64,000 nt of DNA from Brassica napus. Taxonomy: Eukaryota > Streptophyta > Magnoliopsida > Brassicales > Brassicaceae. The first letter of the stretch is position 1, and every line of letters begins with the position of its first letter. The notes beneath the pieces were generated by a model. That model did not search any database. It saw only the letters and a list, made by a program, of their open reading frames with translations, and was not told the DNA's origin. Below are positions 1-11,292 of the stretch, in pieces. The stretch lies in assembly GCF_020379485.1 (NCBI RefSeq), contig NC_063452.1, positions 53,320,439-53,384,438 of the forward strand. Reading direction: 5' to 3'. Both the position numbers and the translations under genes were made by a program.

Positions 1-137
1 ATAGAGTCTGTGGAAGGAGGACGACGTTGACGACTATGGACTGAAGGATCGCCGCCGTTAGATCTCGCCGACGATGATGTGGCATCTCCATCGACGCCAG
101 AGACGGCGTCGTCTTCTTTGCCGTTCGCATTTCCCAT
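1..137 (-). CDS. KINB1: SnRK1 beta subunit KINbeta1, N-terminal exon (partial, runs off window)
   Basis: On the minus strand an ATG at 137 opens a frame of 45 complete codons that leaves the window at position 1. It begins MGNANGKEDD and continues with an Ala/Ser/Asn-rich stretch and a basic SRQRRP segment. This matches my knowledge of the N-terminus of AKINbeta1, the carbohydrate-binding-module beta subunit of the plant SnRK1 energy-sensing kinase. Gly2 followed by Asn-Ala-Asn is a good N-myristoylation context, which in this family tethers the complex to membranes. The CBM48 and ASC domains would lie outside the window. It is transcribed away from LARP1A, as in Arabidopsis, but the intergenic distance here is about 11 kb because of transposons. 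A GA-dinucleotide run lies in the 5' leader just upstream. Identification rests on 45 residues plus gene order. Confidence 0.85.
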   Translation of the reverse strand, partial: MGNANGKEDDAVSGVDGDATSSSARSNGGDPSVHSRQRRPPSTDS

Positions 138-143
138 CTGAAA

Positions 144-171
144 GCGAGAGAGAGAGAGAGAGAGAGAGAGA
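144..171. repeat. GA microsatellite in KINbeta1 5' leader
   Basis: Uninterrupted GA dinucleotides (CT on the transcribed strand) lie a few bases upstream of the KINbeta1 start codon. CT-rich leaders are common in plant 5' UTRs. Confidence 0.9.
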
Positions 172-676
172 AGCAGACGTGAAGAAAAATGGAGGGAGGA
201 GGAAGAGGAGAAGTTTATTAGCCCTGGAGTTAGGGTTTAATTACGAGGAATGCCATTTTAAGGGCTCTTCTGAGAGATATCATTAAAATCCGTACCATAT
301 GGATGGATAAACGTGTGACGTGGCGTCCCAAAAGTAGATAATGAATGATCCATTTATTTTTATTTTCTTCTTTCTAAAAACAAATTCTCATATCATATTT
401 GCAAATTGCAATCAACGTAGTTAGGCCTAAACTAATAGGATGGTGTATTGAATTGTGGAGTTTAAAGTGTTTTGGTTTTGTTTTAAAATTTTATGTTATT
501 CAATTAAGAATTTCTAATTTTTTAAAATTTTTTTTATGTTATTGAATATGACATTTATCTAAAATCTCCACAAATCACTTACAATTCATTGTTATTCAAT
601 TAACAGTTTATTAAAACTAAATCAAATTCACTGTTATTCAAAGGCAAATAATTTTAAAAAGAAAAAAATTTGTATA

Positions 677-1563
677 TTTATACTATTATTTGCGAAGTAA
701 ATTTTAGCAAAGGAGCTCTCACGTTAAAAGTTAAAGCGGTTAATATCTATACTACCCATAATGAATTTATATATAATTAACTATATAATCAAAAACGAAT
801 TTTTATTTATAATATTAATTGTTTTTTTTTAAGATAATTTTTACATTGTGTTGTTATCTTAAAACATATGTTCAGTTATAAAATTTAAAATAAGATATAA
901 AACTATTTATAATAATTAAGCGGTTAAAGTCATTGTTACCCTTAATGGATTTTATATATAATTAATTATATAACTAAAAATGAATTTTTATTAATAATAT
1001 TAATTTTCTTAAATAGGATAATTCTTAGATATTGTGTTGTAAGATAATTTTTACATTGTGTTGTTATCTTAAAACATATTTTCCAGTTATTAAATTTAAA
1101 ATAAGATATAAAACTATTTATAATAATTAAGCGGTTAAAGTCATTGTTACCTTTAATGAGTTTTATATATAATTAATTATATAACTAAAAACAAATTTTT
1201 ATTAATAATATTAATTTTCTTAAATAAGATAATTCTTATATATTGTGTTGTTATCTTAAAATTTATTTTTCAATTGTGAAATTTATAAAATAACAAATAA
1301 AAAATTTATAATTAAATATTAATCAACTAAATTTGTATAAATATATTTACTAAAATAATTTTAATATGTGAATGTTTTCTTTTAAATTTCAGCATAATAA
1401 TAAACATATATATTTTAATTAAATTTATGTCATATATATATATATAATTTGATGTGTGATTTAATTTTTTTGAAAGCATAAATAATATTTTTGAATTAAT
1501 AAAATATAAACTAATATATATTTGTAAAACGATTAAGCCCGCATGTGCGGACAAAACATCTAG
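677..1563 (+). mobile_element. Non-autonomous Helitron (about 0.9 kb)
   Basis: The 3' end is recognisable: a GC-rich hairpin (CCGCA-TG-TGCGG at 1539-1550) in AT-rich DNA, about 9 bp before a terminal CTAG (1560-1563) that is followed by T. That is the Helitron 3' signature (hairpin then CTRR, host T). The 5' end is inferred at about 677 from TATACTATTATTTGCGAAG, which resembles Brassicaceae Helitron starts, although the expected leading TC is not exact. There is no RepHel coding capacity. The body holds about three tandem units of 185-210 bp starting near 733, 919 and 1129, each opening with AAGCGGTTAA. Confidence 0.6.
733..1330. repeat. Three degenerate tandem units inside the Helitron
   Basis: AAGCGGTTAA recurs at about 734, 919 and 1129. 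Each copy is followed by a shared AT-rich run (AATTAATTATATAACTAAAA type) and by TTGTGTTGTTATCTTAAAA. Period is about 185 and 210 bp. Confidence 0.75.
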
Positions 1564-4019
1564 TTTCATATATAAAAACAAACTTAACCACAATTCAACC
1601 AATAGAAAAATAAATTGTTGAATAAAATTAATAAATTTTGTATTGAAAGTTGAAAACAACATTTATTTTGTAACGAATTTTTTTTTTACAACGACACTTA
1701 ATATGAAAAAGAGTGAGTATTAAACATATATATACTACTGAGTTTTATGTGAGTTAAACATATACACCATGTCACCACACTTTATTGATCTGCCTTAACA
1801 CTATTTAGAATCTTTTGTTTTCGGTTATTTGCTATAGTTACTTTGGTGGTATCACGGTATAAATTCCAAATTCAAGCAGGATACTGACTCAAAGGGAAGC
1901 TTGAGCTTGAACAAAACATTGTTTTAACTTGAAAACCCAAATAAGAACGCTAGACCGTTTTCGAACGTGAAAAGGCAAACGATATTTCCAAGGATTTCTT
2001 GCTCATTATAAGTCCCAACTCCCAAAGATGACTAATCTCTGTGACATGATTATTTTCAGTTCAGGGGAAATAACTATGAACACACTAGCATTTTTAAAAG
2101 CCTACAATGGCCGCAAATGTTTAGCCTCGCACAATTTTGTAAGTCTTTCTCTTTTACAATGGATGATTGGTCTCTTTTCTTCTATTTTTTAAACACTTCA
2201 TTTTGCCTTCTCGATTTGCTTTTCAGCCACTTTCAAGTTGTAAGACTTCTTCATTTGCTTCATCAAGTGAACAATGAATACTTCATAGACTTTGGCTTTT
2301 GACGCAGTGTGAAGTGTCATTTTCAGAGAAGAAAGTATCGATTCTATTTTATACGAGAGAATTAAGATATTAGTTTTTTTTTTCTTCAACCCATATCATT
2401 TGCAACGATTCCAAACAACTCTTCCAAATTCCCATTTATTTATAATCTTATTCAATAGCATTATGTTATTCATCGCCGGCTTCGTTAGGAAAATTCATCT
2501 TTTTAAAGTTTTTGTCACAGAAATAACCATCAATGAGTAAAAATACATTTTTACTCTAGAGTTAACTAATCTACACTTAGGGTTTAGAGTTAAGGAGTGG
2601 AGTTTTGGAGATAGAGTTTCAAATTTTAAAAAATAAAAATGAATATTAAAATTTTCAAAATAAAAAAAAAGACTATTTTAGTCATTTTTTAGAATTATTT
2701 TGTGACGAAAACTTAAAAAAAAACTATTTGAAAGAATTGTCTGTTATCTAAATATTTCATCAATTTCCTTAATATTTCTGCCAACTAGTTCATTCTGATT
2801 TCCGCAAATTCAAAACCAAATGAATTGCATTCGATTTCTCCCACATTTTGAATTTCTCGATCATTTCTGTTTAGCTCAACTCTTTCCTTCTATCACGTGC
2901 TTTTTCTTTCTAATTTGCAGCATTTACTAGTTTATATACTCTTTACTTATAACTATGCAGGCGTGCGTTCCTGCATATTTGAAGACAAATCTTACCCCGA
3001 ATAAATATGACTTACATTACACGAGAAAATAAATAGTCTCATGCTCGCATATCATTTTTTGTGGCAGAAAGTCGTTACACACTTATAGAACTACGTGAAA
3101 CTAAAACCAAGATAAGGACCTCAAAACGTCTGCTAACTAGCAAAATAGTCTACTTCTAAATTAAATGGCCAATTTGCTGAATTTTAAATCATTTTTAATG
3201 AACTATAAAGCATATTTTGGAATCTAATTGACAATCTCCTAAACATGGCCTTGTTCATTAAATCATGCTCAGCTTTATTTGTAGTGCGGAAAGACTTCTA
3301 CAACATCTTTACAATCCGATGATGTCTTGTTACATGCTGTTCATATAATTCAGTCACCATCTTAAGCTTCTTACTCATATCAATTCAAGAAGTATGTATT
3401 TAGCATGTCGGGATTTTGGGGGTTTGGGGTGGGTGGGGGCAGGCAAAGGAGAATTCCAGGGTCATCTCGATGTTAAAGATCTTTTAATTATTCCTCTCAA
3501 AATTTGGTTTATAATTTTTAATTTTCGACTTTAAACAGCCGAGTTTTTTTAATAGCAAAGGACAGAGTTTATGTTTAATCTTTTGTATATATAGTGCAAA
3601 AGTAACATACTTTTTTAGATTTCAATATATCTATTTTAATAAAGAGATGTATTAAGGAAAAAATAACTTAGAAGAATGTTGTTTCCATTATCTATAGTCT
3701 CTGTACATAGGCACTGATCACCTTCTTTTTTCCTTTTAAAGGATGGGATCTATAGTTCAACCATCAAAATCATTAGATGTGAGATTGTGCAACTAAAGCG
3801 TTGGGATTTGAAGTGTTTTTGATAAAATTTTCCAATAAACAACTAACTTTTAAATATAAATAAAATTTATTGCCATAAAATAAGCAATTTGTTTTACAAC
3901 GCAACAAATTTTGAGAAAATTTTTAGAATGATCTTAAAAAGTTTTATCACAAATATAATCCTTCAAAAATCAAAATGCCTAAAATATTTCATTTAAAAGA
4001 TAAATATGCATTTATACAT
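1564..4019. other. Intergenic, no gene seen; contains a G-quadruplex motif
   Basis: AT-rich spacer. Frames are short and without recognisable motifs. The one standout is the G-run cluster at 3410-3439, five G-tracts of 3 to 5 separated by 1 to 5 bases. No terminal repeats were resolved here by eye. Confidence 0.6.
3410..3439 (+). other. Potential G-quadruplex
   Basis: GGG-(5)-GGGGG-(3)-GGGG-T-GGG-T-GGGGG within 30 bp: at least four runs of three or more G with short loops. It is strikingly G-rich within an AT-rich intergenic region. Confidence 0.75.
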
Positions 4020-4350
4020 GGGGGTGTTAGTGGGATATGGATTTGTAGTGATTGTTGAAATTATCAAATTCTATTGTTATTGGTTGGTGAATTCTAAGAT
4101 TCTTAATAAAATCTAGTATTATTGGTTTGATGATTGTTTAATGACTTACAAAATCTCTTGTTATTCAAAAAGTTTGGTTTTTAATGATTCTAAGTTTCCA
4201 TCAAATCTAGAGTTATTGGGAATTGAATTCTAGATAATTTTACTCATAAGACAAAACTTCAAAAATCTTGCATATTTTCTCTAGATTCTTAAAATCTTTG
4301 AATTAGAACATTTTCATAAACTCTTAAAATATGAAATACTCTTTATAACT

Positions 4351-4902
4351 TGTGGGGTATTCATACGCTCTGATACCACTTGTGGGGGTTATGATACCCA
4401 CTTGTTACGGAATACAAGCTCATAATACCCCTGTCCCTTTCACTACACATTCGATTCATCCTTGTTCATGACTCCAGAATTGTTCACCCAGTTCACGGCC
4501 GCAGCGCGCTACATCTGGGGTGGATCCAGGATCCACAACATCCACTATGAAGTATCGGAAAACACCTCCGATGTGGTTTACAAGATCATTACTCTCTCTG
4601 TCCTGGGTATACAAACCCTAGAGAGTATAAAGAGAATACAAGAGAAGTACATGGCTAAGAGCTAAGCCTAGGATTACATAATTATCACTAGCTTACTCTA
4701 TCTCTCCAAGAGAAGCCATGAAAGCTCCTGCCTCCTAGAGGCTCAACTTGAGCTTTGAGATCCATGTCGTGATCTTTCCTTCTTTGTATCAGCACTTGAC
4801 CTAATGGGCTTCAACGATTAGGCCCATATGCTGTCTGCGCCGTAACTTGTGCAAGTCGGCCTAACATTGAACATGTCTGATGGACTTTAACCAAACCTCA
4901 CA
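4351..4902 (-). repeat. LTR (3' LTR of the minus-strand element)
   Basis: 552-bp long terminal repeat paired with 9943-10493. Its outer end contains an internal copy of the primer-binding-site sequence near 4366-4380. Confidence 0.9.
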
Positions 4903-7527
4903 AAACTCCACCTGTTTGGTCCAAGTCCATAACCTTTACTTTGTGCCGACACCTCTTGATGCTTGAGCAAGCCTGCTCATCTTCTGCATATACTAGTCCT
5001 CTCTTATCTTTTCTCACTTCTCTCAGCTCCACCTTGAGCCAAGCTTGAAGTTCCTTCATGATCTCCTATAAACCTGCATAAGCTTCAACTTATACACCAC
5101 AACCGCTCAAGTAGATTAAAACACTTAAATCCACTTAGCCCCATCAATGAACATAGACATCACGCATGATGAAAGGTATGTGACAATCCCATTGCCATTC
5201 TGAATATCCATCACCTTCATCTATTGTCTTGAGTTGCAAACCTAGCTGCTACACTCCAAGTGTCAAGCTCAACTCCTCATTGACGTCGTGTTACTTCATA
5301 TCTTGTTACTCCTCGTGAACTTATCAACAACACAACTTTGCTGTCAAAATCACGAACCTGTTCAAGTGCTTAAACAGAGACCTGAACATCCTCCTGCAAG
5401 TTGATTTCCTCTTTGGCCTTTCGATTCCACCCATGTGCACTGAGCCTTGAATCAAATTCCTTGAATACTGTGCAACAACCTTCGAACCACATATGCTTCA
5501 GACCTGAAACAACCTCTGATTCTCTACTTGTTTAAAACACTCCAGCCTTGAACACGTTTTGTACCGCTGCTACTCTGAACAGGACATGCCATCCCATCAG
5601 CACTACTGGACAGACTTTCGACACAACCTTGGTTCACCCTTCATGTTGTTAACAGAAATTGCTACCACATAATTCTCCTTGAATCAACTGCAAACCCTTG
5701 AACTCATGCTCCATATCTCTGAAACAGTTTTTGACTTACCCTTGATGTTCTTGAAAAAATTACACTTGAGCATCACTTTGTGCCGCTGCACACTTAAGCA
5801 GGACACGCCGCCTAAAACCACATGATTAAGAAGACTATCGACACAAATATCTTTGCTCCACCATCTGATCAAGCTGTTCTGCAATAACAGAACCTCCACT
5901 AACAGATATAGACCCCACTGCTAGTTGAATGAACTGAGACTCATACCATCGAATCAATGATACGCCTTGGCACGAGCTGCCTGTGATATCTTATCTAGAA
6001 TTCCAGATATTCCTCCTTTACTCAGCTTTGAAATCATTATCTCAATACCCTTCTTGTATTAAGATGTCTCCAAACACCGAAACATGTGCATCACCGTCAA
6101 CGACTTGAACACACATGTTACTTGTTGAACTTGCCATTAGCCTGATGAGTACCTGGCCATCGATGAGTATCTGGCCATTAGCTAATGGACTGTCCTGAGG
6201 ACACTGCCTCAACATTCCCCTGTGATGCGACCATATATCCAAAACTCCACATGTTCTGATCCATAAATGCAATCGGATTTTCCTGCACTTATACCTTCAT
6301 GAAACTTCTTTCAGTTCCATGACCTGAGTTTAAGATGAGCCTGCTTGTGGAGAACAAGTCTTACCCTTCCTGAGATGGACAAACTGTAAGACAATTCCCT
6401 GCAATCCCTGCAATGTCTTCTAACAATTTCTTACTTTGCTTCACCTCACCATTCTTCATCTTCACTGCTCAGTATTCCAGTATCTCTTGATACTTACTTC
6501 CCTTCAATTTAACCAAGTACCTCACCACGTGTTATCTTGCATCATACTCGGCTCTGATTTCGTGGTCCTCTGTATCAACCTCACTGCAGTGTACTCATGA
6601 TATATATGCCGATTTACTTGTCTCGCCGACAAGTTTCCTTATGTAAGACTCCTCTTACAAATCTCCTAATGATGCGCCTTGTACTTGTTAACTGATCTTG
6701 ACACTCCTAGCCTTGACACTCTCAACATATCCACGACGCTCTTGTCATGGAATAACCTTTCCTTTCAGCTCTTTCTCCCTTGAGCTGACCATGTTGCTAA
6801 CTGAAACTTTTACCCTTTAGCTGAACCAATCAAGACATCTTCTAACCAGTGACTCACTCCACCAGGAATCAGATTATACATATCCCTGATGCATCAATCC
6901 TTATATAATCTCATTGGCTCCACCTAAATCAAATAATCCTTTAGAAGTACAATGTCTCTGTAACTAAGTTTCTGCAACTGTTCATTGTTCATGTCGGCCT
7001 TTCACTGTATCTCTCATCATCCAACCCTGTGATGCTCCTAAGATACTCCCTTACAGCTTCTCTCGTGTCAAAACTCGAACCCATGACGAGTTTCTCAAGC
7101 TGTAATCATACATGAACCCTGACTTGTTCAAGCATGAAGTTCCGACCCAGTCAAGTCTGAAAATTTCTCTTTTTGCTTATGAGGTTCGATTATTGTCCGA
7201 GAGCTCCACCTTGACACTTATGATCGTGACACCAGACTGGTGTCCCTTACTCCACTTCTGAGTCTATTCATCTTGAATTTCCGACTCAGGCATCCACGAT
7301 GATTCCTCTAAGGTATAACTCACACACGCTTCTACTAGCTGTGGTAGCGACTTTATGCTTCTTGAACAAGTGTTGATGACTGTTGTCTCATACCCTTTAT
7401 CCTCAGGATTACAACCAGTCGTAACAACATGTTCAACCCGATTCCGCCTGCGTATTTTTTCTCTGCCTTTGACCAGAATCTTCAAGCTAAGTCTAACCTT
7501 GAATCGCCTTTTCCCTTTAGGTTCTTC

Positions 7528-7913
7528 ATGTCACTCACACGACCTCACTAAAGCTACTACATGTTGTTACCACAAATAGCCATTTGCTCCAACATACCCT
7601 TGTGTAGGCTTTTACACACTTTGTCCTTGCTCTAGTTGCTTTTTCGTGGAGGTACAACCTATTCCTGCCACACTGACTTGGTGACTATTCTGGCTTTCTT
7701 TTTACAGCCAGAAACTTTCCATGTCACTCTCACGACCTCACTAAAGCTGCTACATGCTGTTACCACAAATAGTCATTTGCTCCAGCATATACTTGTGTAG
7801 GCTTTTACACATTTTTCCATTGCTCTAGTTTCCTCTTCGTGGAGGTACACCATGTTTCAGTCACACTAACTTGGTGACTCCTCTGACTTTCTTCTACCAG
7901 TCAGAAACCATTC
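7528..7913. repeat. Two-copy tandem duplication (193 bp) inside the LTR element
   Basis: ATGTCACTC starts at 7528 and again at 7721. The two units stay alignable through the CACAAATAG, GTGTAGGCTTTTACACA and CGTGGAGGTACA blocks, with scattered substitutions. Confidence 0.85.
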
Positions 7914-9928
7914 CTCTCATGCACCCACGAGCCTGACTTAAACTGACCCAAAACAGATCATCTTTGTATCGTCATATTGTTGTCACACGACAACCAGGCT
8001 GTGCAGCTGCAAGATCTGTTGGTCATCTTTCGCTAAGTTAACCTGCATTCCTTGTGATCTCTAAAAAAAACCTTTAGTTCTTGTGAGATTAATGACCTTT
8101 GATTCCATCTTCCTAAGTCTAGCTTTGACTTAATGTGAGTCTGGCTTCCCTTGAGATATCTTCCATCCCAAACGACTCAAATCAATCTCCAACACTGCTG
8201 ATCACAAACACGCCCACCTGTGCAGCCTTCTTGCTGCAGCTTACGCGAGTCTTCCCTTTCTTGTAAATATCGCTGCATCCCTTGCAAGTCTCTCATCATG
8301 ATTTCACCAACCTGAAACCACCACGTGCTTTGAGATCATCCTCTGTGAACGTTTCTTCCTCTATCTCTGACGCCGTTGTTGTCTACCACAACCGAACGCC
8401 ATCTGCTTTCTCTGACGCTACCTGTTCAACGTCATCTTTGGTTTGTCACACTTAATGCGATTGTGACTACAAATCTACTGATTCTTCTTATCCATAATTT
8501 CCAGCTGATGTCGATGCTAACTTGAAGCTCCTGCAGAACCTGAATCACCACTGTCTGAAACCAGAAGTCCTTTGACTCAATCCTTATCCAATCTCAATAG
8601 CCTGTAGACACCAAACTCATCATCCTGAGAATTTCCTTTGTAATAATCTGAATGAACACCTTGACTTGAACTTCACCCTGAACCGCTGTTGTTGCCAACA
8701 GATCCCGCCACTTGACACAATTTGCTAAGAAGACTTTCGACGCAAAGAATCTCTGCTCAACTTCTGCTCAAACAAATCATTACCTCTGCAACTGTGATAC
8801 CCTGTAGACACATTTGTTTCCCCCTCATATGCCCTGAGAAGCCAAAACAAACTACTACTGAATCCCATGCAAAAAATCCGAAACATACATGTTTTCATCC
8901 TAAATAAATCTCGATTTGACACCGTTACCTGTTCAGCCGAACTCTGCCTTGAACAAGTAACTCCTCGTTCTCGTAGATCCATTCCAGCAGAAAACTATGT
9001 GTTACGCCAAACACATATCTGCTTGGAAAAACCACACTGCATTCCCTCTGAAAATAGCAGCCTTGTAGTATCTTGTTCTCTGAACATCTACCCAATTGTA
9101 GACTCTCATAATCACACATAGACAAATCTGCATGAGTCGATCTCCTTCAACCCTTCTGCAACACCCTTCACGCTGACTAAAGAATACCATCTGAAACAGC
9201 CATGAAACACTCATTTCATTCAAGGTTCTAAGGTGTCCCCTAGTTCCAAGAATTCCATGAGATACCGAGCTGAAATACCCACATAGATTAGAACACCACC
9301 TGCGACTGATATACCATGTAGATTCAATCCAAGAACACCGTGAAAACCCTCACTGAATCTTCAGACAATCCCATAGGAAAACCAATGCGAAAACCCCTTG
9401 TGCTCCACTATGCTTTCAGTTCCAATAACTTGCAGAACATGAAGAAACCCAAGACTCCAATGCATATAGTCACACACGCCTTATGACTGCAGATCGAGGA
9501 CAGCTCCGAAACCTTTCTTTCTTATGCTAGCAGTCTGCCACCATCTTATCTTGTGAGTAACCTGAAGTCCTTCTCACACAGTAGCAAATTTTTGCACCCT
9601 GGAGAACTCTAGAGAAACCCTGATTTCGTAACTAGAAATCATCTCAACCGATTCAACTGACTCGTGAATCCTTCCTCCATAAACTTGTGCAACTGCAGCA
9701 AAGAACGTCCAACAGTTTTTCTTCTTCTCTTGTAAACCGAAAATCTCTTTAACCTGATCTTGTAACTCGGTTTATCCTCTGTTTTTTAACATAATCAGAA
9801 TTCCACGTGTGTAGAACCACGTGACCACCAGCTTTCATTAAACCTTGCGAGTTTCTCTGTCTCGCTTGGAAGCTTCTTCATATGTCTCTCCTCCTCGAGA
9901 CATGGACTCCATGAATCAATGAGCCTAT

Positions 9929-9940
9929 GCTCTGATACCA
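9929..9940 (-). other. Primer binding site (initiator Met tRNA)
   Basis: TGGTATCAGAGC on the minus strand, 2 nt inside the LTR ending at 9943. It is the classic plant LTR-retrotransposon PBS. Confidence 0.85.
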
Positions 9941-9942
9941 CT

Positions 9943-10493
9943 TGTGGGGTATTCATACGCTCTGATACCACTTGTGGGGGTTATGATACCCACTTGTTAC
10001 GAAATACAAGCTCATAATACCCCTGTCCCTTTCACTACACATTCGATTCATCCTTGTTAATGACTCCAGAATTGTTCACCCAGTTCACGGCCGCAGCGCG
10101 CTACATCTGGGGTGGATCCAGGATCCAAAACATCCACTATGAAGTATCGGAAAACACCTCCGATGTGGTTTACAAGATCATTACTCTCTCTGTCCTGGGT
10201 ATACAAACCCTAGAGAGTATAAAGAGAATACAAGAGAAGTACATGGCTAAGAGATAAGCCTAGGATTACATAATTATCACTAGCTTACTCTATATCTCCA
10301 AGAGACGCCATGGAAGCTCCCGTCTCCTAGAGGCTCAGCTTGAGCTTTGAGATTCATGTCGTGATCTTTCCTTCTTTGTATCAGCACTTGATCTAATGGA
10401 CTTCAACGATTAGGCCCATATGTTGTCTGCGCGTAACTTGTGCAAGTCGGCCTAACATTGAACATGTCTGATGGATTTTGACCAAACCTCACA
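9943..10493 (-). repeat. LTR (5' LTR of the minus-strand element)
   Basis: 551-bp repeat paired with 4351-4902. It also carries a PBS-like copy about 30 bp inside its inner edge. Confidence 0.9.
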
Positions 10494-10576
10494 TAGCTCT
10501 TTACAAATTTAACAAATCTCTTGACTTTTAGAATCAACCAACTCTATAAAAATTCAACTCCCACTAACTCTCCCCC

Positions 10577-11109
10577 TTGTGATTTAGATTTGAGAGTGTA
10601 TTTTGGAGAGAGGTTTTTGATTTTTCTTAAAAATTTAAAAAATACCAAAAGTTTTAAATAAAATTTTTTAAAATAGTTTCAAAAAGAATTTTTGGAGTTC
10701 AAAATAAAAAAATTGAATAAAACTAAAGAAAAAATTGAAAAAATAAAAACTTTTAAATACAAAAATGAAATTCAAAATTAGAATTTTTTAATTATTTATT
10801 TAAATAACTATGTGTATTTAAAAATATTTATAAAGTAAGAGTAATGATTTTTTTCTCTTAATTAAACATGTTTTGGTCATTTTTCCCCTTGTAAACTATT
10901 TTGGTTTTAAAAAAATTATTTTAGGAAATTTTGAGATAATCACCCATAAATTTCCATGTCCAACAAAAAATTAAGTTCTAGATATACAAAATTTCCGATT
11001 TTAAATACACAATTAAATTTGTCTCCTTCTCATAAAAGGAGCAATTAAATTGTATGTCTCCGAAAAAAAGGAAAAATAAATATTAATTAAAAAAAAGAAG
11101 AAGGTAAAC
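10577..11109. other. AT-rich spacer, LARP1A upstream region
   Basis: Homopolymer-rich AT sequence without coding signal. It lies between the transposon block and the LARP1A leader and probably contains the LARP1A promoter. Confidence 0.5.
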
Positions 11110-11117
11110 TAGGGTTT
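11110..11117 (+). promoter_or_regulatory. Telo-box (TAGGGTTT) upstream of LARP1A
   Basis: TAGGGTTT about 175 bp before the LARP1A ATG. The telo-box (AAACCCTA in either orientation) is common in plant genes of the translation machinery, which suits a La-related mRNA-binding protein. Position relative to the TSS is not known. Confidence 0.5.
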
Positions 11118-11292
11118 TTGTTAAGTGTTCATCGCTTGCACTTAAAAACCGCCACCAAAACACACACACACGCACATACACTTCCTTCTCCTTGCTCTTC
11201 CTTACTTTCAATCGCATTGCGTCTTCTCCTCCTGATCCCTGCAATCTCTTCTCTGCTTCTGATCCCAGTCAATTCAGGTTTCCTTATCGATT

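Larger units (their letters stand above)
4351..10493 (-). mobile_element. Non-autonomous LTR retrotransposon (LARD-like), minus strand
   Basis: Direct repeats at 4351-4902 (552 bp) and 9943-10493 (551 bp) begin TGTG and end CACA on the plus strand. I count about 16 substitutions and one 1-bp indel, roughly 97% identity, so insertion is fairly recent. On the minus strand, TGGTATCAGAGC (9940 down to 9929) lies 2 nt from the inner LTR edge. This is the usual initiator-Met tRNA primer binding site and fixes the orientation. A purine-rich tract lies just beyond 4902. Flanks TAACT and TAGCT are a possible 5-bp target duplication with one mismatch. The 5.0-kb interior has only short scattered frames and no gag, integrase or RT motif was found, hence non-autonomous. 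Confidence 0.88.
4020..10576. mobile_element. MITE-like element split by the LTR retrotransposon
   Basis: The left boundary reads GGGGGTGTTAGTGGGA from 4020. The right boundary, reverse-complemented from 10576, reads GGGGGAGAGTTAGTGGGA. These act as inverted termini of one small element (outer parts 4020-4350 and 10494-10576) into which the LTR element inserted. Flanking target duplications are not convincing, so the superfamily is left open. Confidence 0.5.

Noticed and set aside
74..286. 70-codon plus-strand frame at the left edge
   Set aside because: Antisense to the KINbeta1 exon and its GA-rich leader; composition comes from the microsatellite.
4462..4665. 67-codon frame MFMTPELFTQ..., repeated at 10054-10257
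   Set aside because: It lies inside both LTRs on the strand opposite to the element; identical placement reflects LTR duplication, not a gene.
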